14,989 bases of DNA. It comes from Saccoglossus kowalevskii (Eukaryota > Hemichordata > Enteropneusta > Harrimaniidae). The notes under the pieces are model-generated. The model was given only the letters and a program-made list of their open reading frames with translations, was not told the DNA's origin and ran no database searches. Position 1 is the first letter of the stretch, and the number at the start of each line of letters is the position of its first letter. Positions 1 through 9,811 of this stretch are shown here, one piece after another. The stretch covers positions 131,473 through 146,461 of the forward strand of contig NW_003143800.1 in the NCBI RefSeq assembly GCF_000003605.2, read 5' to 3'. The translations under genes were made by a program, and so were the position numbers.

Positions 1-1566
1 CTTTCTTTGCGATTGTTTGTAAACAATTTTCACCCAAAAAGAAGCGAATAATGGTTTTGTCTAGTTCGAGCAGAAGACCAGGACTATATTGACAGATGTG
101 ACGAGTCAAACGGTTGGTTGGTATGTTGAAATGATTATTTAGTCACTGTAGACTATTACTTCAATTACTGGGGGGTACAAGACACAATGTTAACACGAAA
201 ACCGTAATAAGAAGCTCAAAGAGCCAGCCTACTACCAAACTATAGGGGGCTTAAAAATCGTCACACACCTGATAAACGAGATACTGTCACACTAATACAA
301 TAGCTGATAAAACCTGGCAGAAAGGTGAAGACAACATGAATATCATATAAAAATACAACACAGAGGCTGGGTAGACATTCTGCAGAGATTGCAACGAATT
401 AACACTTTTTTAACTCAAAATGGCCATTATCTGGACATCTTGAATCCGGTAGTCAAATGAATAGACATGTATATCGCAAATGCCTGATGTATGTGTTAAA
501 TTGTTCGATTACATAGTCTGTACATTGAAATGCATCATTTAATCAAGGTACATTTGCCTCAGTCAATTCGCGGATATTATCTTTTATAAATCGGCACTGT
601 CTCTTCTGGGTTCTTGTACATGTTGTACGTCCTTTTACAACCAACATATAGGCTCTGTAATTATGGCTATTGATTCGTTATGTCGCAGCGTAGTTGCAGT
701 GGTCAGAGAAAGGTTTTTACAAATGCATCAATTTTATCCACTTCTTGAGTATCAAAAATTCAGCCATCTTACAGAGAAATAAGACTTTGGAATTTTGAGA
801 CCAAAGTGTTGATGTTCTATACATTGCGTAGCATTTTGAAACATTTGGAAATCTTCACTTTGGCATGCAAATTAGCTTAGCCCAATGTAGCAATGGCAAG
901 TATAATTTTCACTAAACCAATCAAAATCAACCTTGCATAGTTCCCGAGTACAATGCCCTTTGCTCTGTGTGCTCTTTTTCGCGGTAATTCAACTCAAAAT
1001 ATGATTGTCGTTAGTATGGGGTCTAAGCAATTATTTGTCTCTTCTCTGTTCTTGTTCTTGTGCATGGGGCTAAGCGCAACACAAAATTTCATTTTAATAG
1101 TGACAGAAACCTAAATTTTAGACTTCAAATACACCCAAACATTTGCAGTTTTGTGAATGAAGGTATGAACTTTGCATTATGTGTGTTATAAATTGTATAA
1201 GATTGTGTTGAAGGGTCGATAGAAGGTCATTTTAAAGGGGCATCGATACTCGTCATTTTGGAATTTGTAAAAAGTTAACCAAAAATATTCATGATGCTCT
1301 GCTTTATTTTATATTTTGCCATTTTATGAACGCTATACTGAGAATTGTTTATGTGGAATGCCTGTGTCCCATACTACTTCACGTGGTTGGTTCAATAAGT
1401 TATTTTGGAGGGGCTGTGCGTTTATTTTTAAACTAGCACTCGTTGATCACAGAGTCTCGTGTTTCATTTGAGCAATTAAAGCCAGATCTATCTATAATAA
1501 ACACAATGCAATTTACCGTGTTTTGTCAACACAATATTTTAATAACAATTTACTAGAAATTGCACC
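1..1566. other. Gene-free stretch downstream of the aquaporin
   Basis: I find no coding exon, RNA gene or clear mobile element here on either strand. Reading frames are short and broken by stops, and composition is AT-rich and uneven. The stretch lies beyond the best candidate poly(A) signal of the minus-strand aquaporin, so it is probably intergenic. Diverged non-coding repeats could be present and would not be seen without a repeat library. Confidence 0.5.
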
Positions 1567-1572
1567 TTTATT
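1567..1572 (-). terminator. Candidate poly(A) signal for the aquaporin gene
   Basis: Plus-strand TTTATT reads AATAAA on the minus strand, about 410 bases past the aquaporin stop codon. It is the nearest canonical hexamer I see downstream of that stop. Further hexamers lie near 1419 and 1304, so the actual cleavage site is undecided. In DNA this AT-rich the motif is common by chance. Confidence 0.3.
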
Positions 1573-1984
1573 TTTAAATAGAAATTGGTGCAATTCTTTT
1601 ACTAATGCTCCCATCTGTGTGTCATGTCATTCTCAGTGTGCAGTATATTTCTGGTCATATCAGTAACTAATGATGGACTGATATTATGTGAAATGATGAT
1701 TTTAGTGTTACCAAGAATGAAATAGAAAAATATGCGTCCACACTGAATAAAAACAAATTATATTTCACCAATGGGCTAATAAATGACAAACGGAAAATGC
1801 CTTTACGAATATCGAAGTAGAAAGCAGAGATGATTTCACGGGCCAAATAGGTTGTCTATTTGTTCAGTTCAGATAATTGGTGTCAATGTGTTAGTGCAAA
1901 TTCACTAAGTTACATACACGGTATATTAAAAAAGTTTTCTTCAGAGTTTTTAAAAATAAAAGATAAATTTATATGATAGTATGT

Positions 1985-3733
1985 TTATGCAGTTTTCTTT
2001 GCTACATCCACAGTAGATGGTTTTGTTAACATCCATATCAACACCACAGCTAGAAATGGTCCAAACCAATAAACCAGAAGATGTTCCACCATTGAGTGGT
2101 TCAAGCAATTGTACGTCAAAGATGTTGCCAAGGCTGGATTGAACATCATGCCCGTGTATTCCATACCTGTGGAGAGACAGTGACATAAATCATTGTGTGA
2201 TGGCGCTATTATCCTTAAATTGCTTGCGTGGAATTATTTCAAGTTTCACGCTGCTATCAGAATTTCTATTAATTTATATTCAACATTTATTTGCCGCCAG
2301 AATAATCTACATTTTGAATCATGCATACAAATGTGAACTTACGTAGATTTAAGTTGACAAACTTTGCAAGGTGTCTCGAGTTGAGAAGCAGTGGCCCACG
2401 ACTATATTGTACCATAAAACTACAGTATAGTTCCGTGATTGTACCATGTCTAACGTTCAGAGTTACGTGGATTCGATTGGATGATTGAAATAGAATGATT
2501 AGATGCATTCCCGGTTTGTCGTGTCCAGTATGGTAATTATACACACATGTTGTGTGTTTGCAGTATGCCATATTGTTAAGGATATTATCGTGTAAACGTT
2601 TTACAAGAATCTATACCGTGCTTTTGTAAGCCTACTGAAAAGTCTGCGTGATTATCTATACCGGTACTTGCACAACCCTGTCTTGCCCTGCTTTCTATTT
2701 TAGGGTCTACTATGAGGCCTATTCATAATTAGCAGTGATAAATTAAAGATGATGTACATATTTTAGAAATATACCTTGCTAGTGCTTCAAACACGCCCTC
2801 TTTAACTTGAATTATAGTATGCGTAACAAATTTTTGTTTGTTTGTTTTTAAGTAGATGGCGGGGCTGTACCGGAAATGCTGCGTGAAATATGGAGCGCCA
2901 GGCTAAAAAATAGTGTCAACAAATGTCCACCGATCTCCGACGTCATCAGGCATATCTGGAATTCCATTCCTTTACAGCGGCATGACAGTTCTATATTTAG
3001 ACGATATTGTGTTATCAATTTACAGGGCAGTTCATTAGTTTCAGAACTAAATAATCTAATTATTGGACAAAAATATGCGTTTTATTATAAATCTTGGAAA
3101 TATTATTTTAGTATTTATAAGGTAATGGATTTACATACCGATTATTATAATTGTAACCGAAGTTAGATGTTCGATGTACATGGAAAGTCTGTCACCGCCG
3201 ATATGGAAATTACACACAAGTGTGCTGATCAATGTTGCCATCATCTCTGCAAACATTCCTGGTATTATCGGTACTTTGAGAGCAGACTCGCACTGCAGAT
3301 CTAAAAACTGCGATTTAGATAAGTGCGTTTCCGACATTGCCATTTTCCAAAACTGCTTCACATATATTGGTGCTAGTAAACCGCCCAGTAGTTGACAGGC
3401 TATCTTAATGTGACCTTTAACCACATCACTTTTACCGCTCAGCATTTCCTCCCAGACCGAACAAACACTGGCCGTCCCGTCAAAAGTTAAGGTGAACGAG
3501 ATAAATAGACAAAACAGGTAGAATGCGTAGCCGACGGCACCGTAGGCTTCTAGGACGATATCGCTTTCCAGTACCCCGACGACCAACTGGAATGTAGATA
3601 AAGTCTCTGCAGCGTATGCATGATATTTTGACGGCAGAAGGCGGCGATATATCGCCCGTAGAGCGTACATCAACAGGGTCGTACAAGCCACGAAGGCGAC
3701 ACAGGCCCAACATGTTGGCAACACAACCCCCAT
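1985..3733 (-). CDS. AQP11: Unorthodox aquaporin, AQP11/AQP12 class (two exons)
   Basis: Coding exons are 3733-3139 and 2166-1985; the intron (donor GTATGT, acceptor CCACAG) splits a Gly codon. The product is 258 aa, close to human AQP11 (271). The ATG at 3733 is the first in frame, has A at -3 and G at +4, and aligns with the start of vertebrate AQP11. By eye: an extra N-terminal hydrophobic segment (about 4-26), the AETLSTFQL helix (about 40-60), further membrane segments near 66-84, 106-128, 158-175 and 186-200, the second pore box FNPALA with NPA at 208-210, and a last helix with VYWFGP (230-235). Cys219, nine residues after the NPA, matches the cysteine that marks this class. The first NPA box reads Cys-Ser-Val (91-93). 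The tail ends KKTA, a dilysine ER-retrieval pattern. Family members transport water, glycerol or peroxide, mostly at the ER; the substrate here is unknown. AQP12 remains an alternative name. Confidence 0.9.
2167..3138 (-). other. Intron of the aquaporin gene
   Basis: This 972-base intron begins with GTATGT on the minus strand and ends with a pyrimidine-rich CTCTCCACAG. Splicing restores the reading frame exactly at the point where aquaporin homology moves from the fifth helix to the second NPA half-helix. I see no mobile element in it. Open frames on both strands within it have no recognisable product. Confidence 0.8.
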
Positions 3734-3774
3734 AGTGGAATAGCTGTCCCGGTGAAAGTGGTGGGAGCGGCAGC

Positions 3775-3782
3775 TATATATA
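3775..3782 (-). promoter_or_regulatory. Candidate TATA box of the aquaporin gene
   Basis: A TATATATA run followed by GCTG on the minus strand lies about 42 bases upstream of the aquaporin ATG. With usual spacing, transcription would start near 3750 and give a very short leader. A second TATA-like site, TATAAATA at 3912-3919 (TATTTATA on the minus strand), could serve either strand. Neither is proven. Confidence 0.3.
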
Positions 3783-4270
3783 GACAATGTGCTAGTAATA
3801 ACATGAGCCCTAAGACTGATGTACCACCGCACTGTCAGTGGAGTATTGCAACTATGAAACAATTTTGCAGGCTGTTGATGTGCTGGGACAGGTTGTGGTG
3901 TATTAACGGACTATAAATAGACTACTCAGTATTGTGTTCTGAGTGGCTGGCTGTAAATATACATTAAACCCCCTAGACAATGACTATTGTTACACGTAAC
4001 CAGGTTACCATTATAATAACAGATTTTAGCTGGACGTCAGTCTATGGGTATCGCGAGGTTCATTTGAAGAATATTCAGATCAATTATGCAAATTACAAAT
4101 AGTGGGTTCCAATGAAAATCAAATTCAATTATCGTTAGTGTTGCAGGTTCTCTCGCCCATATACAGTCAATTAGACATTGTTTTTAATACATATAAAGAT
4201 AGTAACCAATTCATAGACATAGTATTTGGGATATACGAACACAGCATAACAGGGGTAACAAGTTATTACG
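3783..4270. other. Upstream flank of the aquaporin, no gene seen
   Basis: The aquaporin frame stays open from the ATG up to 3862 but contains no other ATG, so it is not extended here. Apart from the TATA-like site at 3912-3919, I see no coding exon, RNA gene or repeat. This is probably promoter and intergenic sequence. Confidence 0.45.
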
Positions 4271-4364
4271 TTAAACGCCGGTGGTCGTCGCTCAGCATGC
4301 GTTGTATACGTTTCTATGGGTCCCGTATCGAACAGGACGCGGCGCGACGAACACCGCCCTTTAA
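4271..4364. mobile_element. TTAA-flanked MITE, family A copy 1 (internally deleted)
   Basis: TTAA at 4271-4274 and 4361-4364 flanks 86 bases with inverted ends. The left end reads ACGCCGGTGGTCGTCGC and the reverse complement of the right end reads AGGGCGGTGTTCGTCGC. The core CGTTGTATACG followed by a CCC-TATCGAACAG-ACGCGGCGCGAC block is shared with the copy at 6703-6835. Compared with that copy, about 39 bases holding AAACAATGTATTTTAC are missing. It has no coding capacity, so it is non-autonomous. TTAA targets are typical of piggyBac and Kolobok elements; the superfamily is inferred, not shown. Confidence 0.75.
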
Positions 4365-4505
4365 CCAATTTAATCACGAAAAACAAGTGTATAACAAAAC
4401 TTAATAATTACTACCCGCAAACAAAGGAACCAAATAATCACAGCTCGTTCGTGGTAATAATTGTATCAATAAAAGTGATAGTAAAGATACACAGTTGCTG
4501 AATGA

Positions 4506-4840
4506 GGTATAGAGGGGGCAAGGGTTATTATCGTTCAACGTAATTGCAATATTTTTTTGTTCGTACAACGTAAATTGAAAAAATAAATTCCGTAATTCTG
4601 TAATCACAGGCTAGACGTACAACGTAATCAATCAAATATTTGTTTAGTACACTGTAAAAATTGGTCATTTTTCTCGGTACGTACAAGAATTTACATCCAA
4701 ATAAAAAAAGTCGTAAAGAATAATCCAGGGAAATTACATTTTCGAAACTGTAAAAACGTCTTTTTTTTCTTGTAAATTGTAAAAAGCCCCTTTTATTTCC
4801 CGTAAAACTGTACCAGCTACCCCTTGCCCCCCTCGGTATA
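4506..4840. mobile_element. 323-bp MITE (family B) with 6-bp GGTATA duplication
   Basis: GGTATA at 4506-4511 and again at 4835-4840 directly abuts inverted ends. The left end is GAGGGGGCAAGGG (4512-4524) and the reverse complement of the right end is GAGGGGGGCAAGGGG (4820-4834). The interior is AT-rich, carries three CGT(A/T)CAACGTAA-type direct repeats on its left side and many GTAAA words on its right, and has no credible coding frame. This is the structure of a non-autonomous DNA transposon. A 6-bp target duplication is uncommon (Dada-type elements make 6-7 bp), so the superfamily is open. Confidence 0.75.
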
Positions 4841-6702
4841 GTGTAAAGAATATGTACCTGGAGATTTTTGCCAATCAATTAATGGTTCAAGCATATAATA
4901 AATGTGGGCGTGGACGCGTGTATCTTACAGTAATACATGTACGTCCGCACGACTGCAGGTAGGTCAGGGGTGGAGGTCGGCTCGTGCTCGGTCGTAGAAT
5001 GGGATGTAGAAACCACAATGACGGGTAGAATTAGCGGAAAAACGCTGTCACACGTTGAACTTTTCGAACTGGGCTTGAACGTTTATCCTGCACACGTTAA
5101 CGTAATCATGATTGCTACATACAATGCGGTCCGTATAATCATGTTACTGTGTAAATCTGAAATATTCCTACCTCAGTTGTCATAACATACCTATACCTCA
5201 AGAATTTATAAATAACTTAATATATCCTGTAATTTAAAACGGACCTTGTGACAAGCTAAATATATTTTCTGAATGCTCAATTAAGTTAACACTTTCTAAG
5301 TTCGTCTAAGTGACCACTGACCCAACACCGAAGTAGTAAAGCATCCCCGAAAAATACAGAATATGTGTAACCAAGGCGACATTGATTATGATATAATAAT
5401 TTTATTTCATTTTAGAATATCACGAATGAAACGCCCGGTATCCGTTATCAAGCTCTGAACTAACAAACAGTTTTGCGTTGAGAGTAAATTGATTGTCCTT
5501 TCTCGTTTTGCCTGGTTTGTTTATATATTTTTTTAGGTTTTGTATTTTTTTGTTCTCATTAACTATAGCCATTTTCCTGTGTACTAATAATACAATAATG
5601 ATGATGTTACTGGTTACATGTAATTCCAGAATAACGTGTACATTGCACGTATGCCGCGAGTGATTATACAATACAATAAAGTCAACGAAGCCATATAATT
5701 ATAAACTACTGTTTTTATGATGCGCGAACTAACTCCTACCAGAATGATGGAGAATGTAATCTGCCTCGCCGATCCATTCGTTTGGATTTTTGCGGTTCGG
5801 TTAGAAAATATTTTCCAGTGTCTTTGGTATAATGTAAGTATAATGTTTTATAATAATTATAAACATTGGCGGCAGTAGGCATTGTTAACGCCGGCCTTTT
5901 TCTATTTGATTTCATCTCTGTCGCACATCTTTTTAATTTCGTTTATTTTATTTTTTATTATTACGCAGATCAACGTGCTTCACGCGAATCATAGCACCTG
6001 TCACAAGTACACCATCAGCAAGAAAAAAAAAGCCGCTACGCTATTGTTTTTGGTCTCGATGTCAGGTTACCGTATTTACCGTACTATGATGAAATTATAA
6101 CCATATTAAAATATAGTAATCGCATTTTGTATTACAATGTATATTGAGGTCATTTAATAGTTGATGATAAGCCTATACAGTATGTGATCTAACATCAAAC
6201 ATGACATTTAAAAAACGTTCAGTCTAGATTTTAGCTATAGATTCTCTTGTAAAAAAACGAAATGCCCTTATTTAGAAAATAAACACACTATGTCAATTAA
6301 GAAAGAAGTCTCGGAGAAACATTCAATAAATATACATATGTTTTATTATATTTTTGCGTGTTATATTTTGGTTTAAATATAACCTTACATTCTATAATCC
6401 TAAAGTTATATAACTTGTGTTATGTAATACACTACAATAGAACACACGTGCGTAATAAATTATGCATCAATATAGGCATTTAAGTATTCACAACAATAAC
6501 ATAATATTTTCTTGTTTATTTGTATCAAGGTTATTGCTTCTCTGGTGTTTATTTGGTCAAAAGTTGATTATATCTCATTGTTTGATTGATGACACTCACT
6601 GCATACAGTTTATGTTCGCTTGATTATTGTGTTAAATATTAAACTATTTCTAAGACAAGTTACTGTAAATTAAGTAAGGATTTTAATTTACCAGAAACAA
6701 AC
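4841..6702. other. Intergenic stretch, no gene seen
   Basis: No exon of a recognisable protein, tRNA or rRNA is visible on either strand. Composition is strongly AT-rich with several homopolymer tracts. The one structure noted is an AT-rich near-palindrome at 5842-5867. Diverged repeats cannot be excluded. Confidence 0.45.
5842..5867. repeat. AT-rich near-perfect palindrome
   Basis: AATGTTTTATAAT is followed after one base by ATTATAAACATT. The arms pair over 12 bases with a single-base bulge. In DNA this AT-rich such a structure can arise by chance, and no neighbouring gene suggests a role. Confidence 0.35.
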
Positions 6703-6835
6703 TTAAAGCGCGGTGGTCATCGCGCAGCGCGTGTTCGAATTTCATGTAAATAAACAATGTATTTTACACGCGTTGTATACGTCGCTATGAGTCCCATATC
6801 GAACAGAACGCGGCGCGACGACTGCCGCAATTTAA
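6703..6835. mobile_element. TTAA-flanked MITE, family A copy 2 (fullest copy)
   Basis: TTAA at 6703-6706 and 6832-6835 flanks 125 bases. The left end reads AGCGCGGTGGTCATCGCGC and the reverse complement of the right end reads ATTGCGGCAGTCGTCGCGC. It contains both interior parts found separately in the other copies: the AAACAATGTATTTTAC part (shared with the copy at 9086) and the TATCGAACAGAACGCGGCGC part (shared with the copy at 4271). It is GC-rich compared with its surroundings and has no credible coding frame. Confidence 0.75.
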
Positions 6836-9085
6836 TTCAAATCTCGTTTTTTATTTTTATTTCTGCGACTATTTTTAAGCATCATAAGTGTGCATCAAAT
6901 ACACAAATTTGTCTCATTCCTGAGGTGGCTGACTATAACTTATAACTTCGACAGAAATTGAAAATATTTGTTCAAACATCAATACGAACAAGAGTTTATT
7001 ATAGTATAAAACACAAGTTTGGGTCACACTTGTTCTTTTCAGTGAAAAATAAATTTTTAGAATAGTTTAGGAACGAAAAAAGCCTACAAACGCATGGATC
7101 TAATTCCAACGACATAACAACATGTGATACAATTTCAATGGAAACACCTTAATCCAATTACCAATCAATTGGAAACAATAATGTACATCATTCAAATTTA
7201 GATCACAAGCATTCATTTTTATTTCAATCGTTCTTCTTCCACCTTGAATATTTTGCATAATAATAAGAACCGCTTCCAGCACCATTATGCAAACAACCAA
7301 TACAAATGAAACATTATAATTAATAAGGTCACTTAAATATGGAAATACAATTACATACAGTGAGTGTAAAGCATGTTTCTATTGATGGCTACAACTTATG
7401 GATTTTAGTTTATTCTTTAAGCATATTTGACACGCTATAGTTACTAACGTACGAGCTTTCCCCGACTAGGTTCTATATGGACTACATTCTAGTTCATTTT
7501 AGTTATGAATATAAATAAAAACAAATGCCAAATGAATATTTGCCAACAATTCATAATTATAATCCACTGTTGGTCATAACGTGTATACATACGTGGAGCA
7601 TGGTCAGCACACCTCTATTCAAAACACCCACTCGATAACATGTCTTGGTTATATTGGAGGTCATGTCATGTCATTTATGTTGTGTTATGTTATGTTGTGA
7701 TGCTACTGTATGTTATTGTAATTAGACCATTATAATTTTGATTTTTGATCATAATCACTGAGTTTTAAATTTACGGAATGTCAATGAGACAACAAGTTGT
7801 ATTGTCATTTTTGTCTCCATGCTACATCCGCTATCATATACTCATTATTCATATCATTATTGACGTCCCAGTTGTTTTTCCACGTAGCGCGGACCATACT
7901 TCCGAAATACCACCTAAATACACTTGATATATCTTCTCTATCAACAAGACTTTTTTTCAAATGAAGAGGAATTCTGTGTCACTTGATACGCCATGCTGCA
8001 ATTAAAGCAAATACGAAGTATTTGATATTAAAATGCTGCGATAAATATTGGAGAAAAATGCACAATATCAACAAATAAACCATGCAGTTAGAATCCTCTA
8101 TGGCTGTAAATTTTATCTTGGATATTCAAGAACACGATTTCGGACACCAAGTTTCTCATATCCTACGTGTGTCCAGTCCCTATGACAGCCAGACAGAGTG
8201 ACAGAAATGTACACAAACAAGAACCAGAACCTTCTAAATAAATATAAACTCGAAGTTGCATGAGCTTTGTTCTGTATCGTATTGGCCTCGGCTCGGTCCA
8301 AATTGTACCAGGGCTGTTTTCGTCACGGTTGTTGGATAGTAGTTGAAGTATTTATTAATATTAATTATTTCCTCCAGTAATGTGCTTCTAATCACCAATT
8401 TCAAATTTACCAAGTGATGTTGTACTGCATGGCTGTGAACTATCAGTTATTTGCACGTCTTTTGAATCTTGACCAAACTTTGGTGATGGTTTTGTTAACT
8501 TTCTACATACAACGATATTCATACTATACATATTATAATCATTACAATTCTCCATCTTTTTGTATCAATTAATATCCGATATAGAGGTGGGAATCTCATT
8601 TATCTAACACCAGCATAAACTATTTGCTAACTTAAAGGTATGCCTTTCATGGAAATACTGTCCTACGATAACACTACTTGGCGAATATGTGAGTCCAAAG
8701 CCGAGTCACAGGTATGACATAATAAGTAAATAATGAACAAAACATAGTCAGCTGAAATTGAAAATAATCAAGTGTTTTTTTTGTTTTTGCATCTGGTTAA
8801 ATGGCCGATATAAGAGGTGTCACTGTACCGGGTCGCTGATGGCGCTGCAGCGAGTTTCAATCTACATAGAATTTAGTAACTTTCAGTAACTTAGTTAATC
8901 TTTATTTAATCAACAGTTTAATTAACAGTTTTTTGTTTTGTTTAACGTTGTATGTTTCCCATAACGCGATGCTCGGTTATCTGTTAATTATAACACCGGA
9001 CTTTGAGTTAATATTTGGGCGTGGTTTAGCAAAAGTGGGTGATGTTTTCATAACTCGAAGTCCGTGACTCAAACAATTCAGTATC
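6836..9085. other. Intergenic stretch, no gene seen
   Basis: I find no recognisable exon or RNA gene on either strand. Open frames here give peptides without family resemblance. A short tandem-repeat patch lies at 7659-7719, and a 10-base perfect palindrome CGCTGCAGCG lies near 8843. Otherwise the sequence is plain AT-rich DNA. Confidence 0.45.
7659..7719. repeat. Imperfect pentamer repeats (TGTCA / TGTTA)
   Basis: GTCATGTCATGTCAT is followed by TGTTGTGTTATGTTATGTTG and related words. This is a degenerate microsatellite-like patch of five-base units on the plus strand. It has no coding context. Confidence 0.6.
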
Positions 9086-9176
9086 TCGGTCGTCATCGTC
9101 GCAGCTTGTGTTCTAATTTCAAGTAAACAAACAATGTATTTTATATACGTTGTATGCGACGAACACCGCCCTTTAA
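9086..9176. mobile_element. Family A MITE copy 3 (deleted, worn left end)
   Basis: The right end GCGACGAACACCGCCCTTTAACC is the same as in the copy at 4271, with TTAA at 9173-9176. The interior (TTCTAATTTCAAGTAAACAA then ACAATGTATTTTATA) matches the copy at 6703. The left end is degraded (TCGGTCGTCATCGTCGC) and its expected TTAA reads TTCA. The roughly 40-base block between TTGTAT and GCGACGA, present in the other two copies, is missing. All three copies point the same way. Confidence 0.65.
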
Positions 9177-9787
9177 CCAGGGAATAGGTTTATGTCGTCA
9201 TCATAGTTAGATTCTAAAAAGCTGAATTATTTTGTATCAACAAAAAGTTTACGACGTTGAGTTCAACTTTCACATTGCAAACATAAATTATACCACCCTG
9301 GTCATTTGTTTATTTGTTGTTTTTTTCACTTAGGTTTGAGGCACATTTTATTTGGCCACTACGTAGCTGTTTTGCATGAAGTAGCGTATGTGCACAACAA
9401 AAAGGAGTGAAGAAAAACAGTATATTGCACTGCCAGGAACAGGCGCCATCACATGTTGAGTTTGTCTGAATCATGCCAAATTTAAATAACTTAGGGGGTC
9501 ATTTTTCAGCTGGAAAAATAAACAAAATGGCTTCTCAATGAGAATGTCGTCATAATCTCGATGTTGTTCATTTTTTCTGACTTTCGTACTGGCATTTGTA
9601 CTTTTAAAGATTCTGTCACATTACTCTGTATCTGCCGCAAATCTTAGGTTCTTCGTCTAGTGCCAATCATCAGTACGACGTGTTTTTTTCTGATTTCTGT
9701 CCGCTGAGTCGTCGATTTACGGCCCTGCTGCTGCTAGTGCATGCTGCTTTGTGTTGTCATTTGACCTATTATTTATCTTCAAAATTC
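9177..9787. other. Upstream flank and probable promoter region of WDR45
   Basis: This stretch precedes the WDR45 uORF and start codon. It contains an AAAATGGC word (YY1-like, near 9525) and a somewhat more GC-rich, CpG-bearing segment at about 9660-9750. I see no TATA box at a useful distance from the start. The transcription start is not identifiable by eye, and no other gene is visible. Confidence 0.35.
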
Positions 9788-9811
9788 ATGACGAAAACTC
9801 AACTAAAATGA
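9788..9811 (+). promoter_or_regulatory. Seven-codon uORF overlapping the WDR45 start codon
   Basis: An ATG at 9788 opens a frame coding MTKTQLK and ends with TGA at 9809-9811. That stop shares bases with the main ATG at 9808-9810, in the arrangement ATGA. If the leader includes 9788, ribosomes that translate the uORF would terminate exactly on the main start codon, which could lower or couple WDR45 translation. The leader's extent is not known from the sequence, so the role is inferred. Confidence 0.45.

Noticed and set aside
1950-2186. 78-codon minus-strand open frame
   Set aside because: It is another frame of aquaporin exon 2. The correct frame there encodes the FNPALA pore helix and the last membrane segment.
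2876-3166. 96-codon plus-strand open frame
   Set aside because: It lies antisense to the aquaporin intron and end of exon 1, shows no recognisable domain and has no splice partners.
3734-3862. N-terminal extension of the aquaporin frame by 43 codons
   Set aside because: The open frame upstream of 3733 begins at a TTG and contains no ATG. The ATG at 3733 has a good context and matches where AQP11 proteins start.
4528-4878. 116-codon minus-strand open frame
   Set aside because: It spans the AT-rich interior of the family B MITE and its flank, with low-complexity composition and no domain.
6708-6760. tRNA-like GTTCGAAT word in the family A MITE (possible tRNA-derived SINE)
   Set aside because: Only a B-box-like word is present, without a convincing A box, cloverleaf or A-rich tail. 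TTAA flanks and inverted ends fit a MITE better.
4316-6945. Similar peptides (SNRTRRD) in two plus-strand frames, at about 4316 and 6757
   Set aside because: The likeness comes from the shared core of the family A MITEs. Both frames run on into unrelated flanking DNA, so this is not a gene family.
8843-8852. Perfect palindrome CGCTGCAGCG
   Set aside because: Ten bases is too short to mean much alone, and nothing around it supports a site.
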